Positions 5,387-6,288 of a DNA stretch of 6,288 bases are shown piece after piece. The number at the start of each line of letters is the position of its first letter. The stretch's first letter is position 1. The DNA is taken from contig JAUVQS010000092.1 in NCBI GenBank assembly GCA_030598025.1, forward strand, positions 1 through 6,288, written 5' to 3'. A program made the position numbers and the translations under genes. This DNA is from Acidimicrobiia bacterium. GTDB lineage: Bacteria; Actinomycetota; Acidimicrobiia; Spongiisociales; JAHEDJ01. The notes beneath the pieces are model-generated. The model worked only from the letters and a program-made list of their open reading frames with translations, did not search any database and was not told the origin of the DNA.

Positions 5387-5410
5387 TCTCCCCCGCTCCT
5401 GCGGGGGAGA
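5387..5410. terminator. Perfect 10-bp GC-rich hairpin between convergent genes
   Basis: TCTCCCCCGC and GCGGGGGAGA are exact inverted copies around a TCCT tetraloop. There is no T-run on either side, so it is not a classic intrinsic terminator, but a stem this stable can stop or protect convergent transcripts. It resembles the mobile REP-like intergenic hairpins (CTCCC...GGGAG type) found in several bacterial genomes; whether it recurs elsewhere in this genome cannot be seen here. Confidence 0.5.
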
Positions 5411-5419
5411 AACGCGAAT

Positions 5420-5441
5420 GGGCCGCCCCGAAGGACGGCCC
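5420..5441. terminator. Second hairpin between DUF302 and DsrE2 genes
   Basis: GGGCCG (5420-5425) pairs with CGGCCC (5436-5441). After one mismatch two more G-C pairs close a CGAA tetraloop. It lies 9 bp from the first hairpin. On the minus strand it is about 40 bp after the DsrE2 stop and could help end that transcript, though no T-run follows. Confidence 0.4.
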
Positions 5442-5445
5442 AAGT

Positions 5446-5480
5446 CGTTATACGTTGTACAAGGTACGTTGTACGTCTTC
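5446..5480. repeat. Heptamer array D after the DsrE2 stop codon
   Basis: Five 7-bp units on the plus strand: CGTTATA (5446), CGTTGTA at 5453 and 5467, CAAGGTA (5460) between them, and a diverged CGTCTTC (5474). On the minus strand the clear units read T.....G and follow directly on the TAA stop (5481-5483) of the DsrE2-type gene. The words differ from arrays A-C, but the period and the position against a stop codon are the same. Confidence 0.55.
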
Positions 5481-5984
5481 TTAGATGAAAATGATCTGGG
5501 CGTCCTCGGACAGCTCCATGAAGTCGGAGGCCGAAATGACGTCTTCGACGCCGTCCCAGAGATCTTCACGCTCGAGTTTCAACATGTCGTAGGTCAAACG
5601 GCAGGCCCAGAAGTGGGCTCCTGAATCGGCGACCATCTGCATGAACTCCCGATGCGGGGGCACATCGAGGGCCTTCATCTCTTTGCTCATCATGCTGGAC
5701 GCAAAGGCCGTCATACCGGGTAACCCGGCCAGCATGTTGGCCATGCCGATGTCGGTGCCGGGGATCTTCATCGATGGGTTGGCCACCGGGGAGACCTTCA
5801 GCTTGTCCATTCTGCGATCCATGATGGCATCCAAGCCCCAGAACGTGAAGAACACGTGGAGTTCAATCCCCTCACCGATTGCGGCGTTGCCGAGAACCAT
5901 GGCGGCAGTTGACCATTCCATGGTGCCCTTGCTCACGATGATGCAGAGTTTCCGATCTCCACCATCGTCATCGAATTTTGGCAC
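5481..5984 (-). CDS. DsrE2-type (DsrE/DsrF/DrsH-like) sulfur relay protein
   Basis: A 167-residue protein of the DsrE superfamily, closest in pattern to DsrE2 (DsrE/DsrF/DrsH-like). Features are an opening strand KLCIIVSKGTMEW (12-24), an Ala-rich helix, the family hallmark HVFFTFWGLDAI (43-54), a Met/Gly-rich loop (GMANMLAGLPGM, 80-91), and FWACRLTYDMLKL (125-137) with Cys128 at the place of the conserved sulfur-carrying Cys, then DGVEDVISASDF (144-155). Such proteins pass sulfane sulfur with TusA, rhodanese or DsrC/TusE partners. GTG 5984 has AAGGAG eight bases upstream and gives the right length; the longer frame runs back through the TusE-like gene in another frame and is spurious. It starts 25 bp after the TusE-like stop, so the two are probably co-transcribed. 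Cys14 in the first strand is a second thiol of unknown relevance. A transmembrane role is unlikely from the sequence. Confidence 0.87.
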   Translation of the reverse strand: MPKFDDDGGDRKLCIIVSKGTMEWSTAAMVLGNAAIGEGIELHVFFTFWGLDAIMDRRMDKLKVSPVANPSMKIPGTDIGMANMLAGLPGMTAFASSMMSKEMKALDVPPHREFMQMVADSGAHFWACRLTYDMLKLEREDLWDGVEDVISASDFMELSEDAQIIFI

Positions 5985-6009
5985 TGGGTGTGCTCCTTCT
6001 CTCTCTCGC

Positions 6010-6288
6010 CTACACGCAGCCGGTTGGCTTCTGGAGGCCGGATATGTACGACATCTTCTTGGCGGGCTTCTTCGGGAATAGCTTGTATAGCTCCTTCGTT
6101 GCGACGCCGGCCAGAGTCGACACGCGCCGCAGAGTGGCGGTTTCGCCCTGAGCTTCAAAGTCGGAGCGCAGGAAGCGAATGACCTTCCAGTGCTCGTCGG
6201 TCAGCTCGTCGATTCCGATTTCCTTGCTGAGGGCCGGAGCGAGTTCCTCGGTCCACTGACCGGGATCGGTCATGAAGCCTTCATCGTC
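6010..6288 (-). CDS. TusE/DsrC-family sulfur relay protein, 5'-truncated
   Basis: The last 92 residues of a TusE/DsrC/DsvC-family protein, a small carrier of sulfur on its penultimate Cys. The frame is open to the window edge, and the residues before the first Met read DDEGF, continuous with the family pattern (GFMTDPGQWTEEL), so that Met is internal and about 15-25 residues are missing. Family signatures are ELTDEHWKVIRFLRSDF, ELYKLFP and the C-terminal arm GLQKPTGCV ending in Cys-Val. True DsrC proteins of dissimilatory sulfur metabolism have a second Cys eleven residues before this one. Here that place is Ser, as TusE has Thr there. It is therefore TusE-like or a regulatory DsrC relative and not able to form the DsrC intramolecular trisulfide or disulfide. 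It heads a pair with the DsrE2-type gene 25 bp downstream. A classical tRNA thiolation role (TusBCD-TusE) cannot be judged, as no TusBCD is seen. Confidence 0.9.
   Translation of the reverse strand, partial: DDEGFMTDPGQWTEELAPALSKEIGIDELTDEHWKVIRFLRSDFEAQGETATLRRVSTLAGVATKELYKLFPKKPAKKMSYISGLQKPTGCV

Noticed and set aside
4034..5480. CRISPR array in the repeat-bearing gaps
   Set aside because: Units are 7 bp, degenerate and directly adjacent, with no 25-40 bp repeats and no spacers.
5985..6158. N-terminal extension of the DsrE2 protein to 6158
   Set aside because: It overlaps the TusE-like gene out of frame; GTG 5984 with AAGGAG gives the family-typical length.
6271..6273. ATG at 6273 as the true start of the TusE-like gene
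   Set aside because: The frame is open upstream to the window edge, and residues DDEGF continue the family pattern before TDP.

Overview
The window is about 6.3 kb of GC-rich, gene-dense chromosomal DNA. It holds eight protein-coding genes, two of them cut by the window edges. I see no rRNA, tRNA, CRISPR array, transposase or phage gene. The gene content suggests a high-GC actinobacterium-like chromosome: a DosR/DevR-type regulator with a DosT-like GAF kinase, a DUF3105 protein, frequent GTG starts and AGGAG-like ribosome sites. The exact lineage cannot be fixed from this window, and another high-GC phylum such as Chloroflexota is not excluded.

Left block (1-4039) is a candidate oxygen or redox-responsive module. 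A response regulator (2132-2800, minus) and a single-GAF histidine kinase (2924-4039, plus) are divergent. The gap between them carries a 20-bp near-palindrome (2868-2887) matching 13 of 20 positions of the mycobacterial DosR box. The kinase GAF domain aligns without a gap to Mycobacterium tuberculosis DosS over the residues that matter: the counterparts of the heme-ligand His149 and distal Tyr171 are present, and the position of DosS Glu87 is Gly, as in the O2 sensor DosT. Downstream of the regulator on the minus strand are a CBS-CBS-BON protein, a membrane-anchored DUF3105 protein and an alpha/beta hydrolase that overlaps it by 8 bases. CBS proteins are known DosR-regulon members in mycobacteria, so co-regulation is plausible but unproven.

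Right block (4241-6288) has a sulfur flavour. It contains an SRPBCC-like protein (minus), a divergent DUF302 protein (plus), a DsrE2-type protein (minus) and a 5'-truncated TusE/DsrC-family protein (minus). The last two form a tight pair. Upstream of the DUF302 gene is a CsoR/CstR-like operator, ATAC-N8-GTAT with a run of six G. DUF302, DsrE2 and TusE-like proteins next to such an operator suggest handling of persulfide or sulfane sulfur, or of a thiophilic metal. This is inference from family associations.

The most unusual structural signal is in the two convergent gaps (4040-4240 and 5310-5480). Both are filled at their edges with degenerate 7-bp tandem repeats that start at or inside the stop codons of the flanking genes. 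In three of the four arrays most units begin with C and end with G; the fourth is T.....G when read on the minus strand. The heptamers even supply the last residues and stop codon of the DUF302 protein. The other intergenic gaps in the window lack them.
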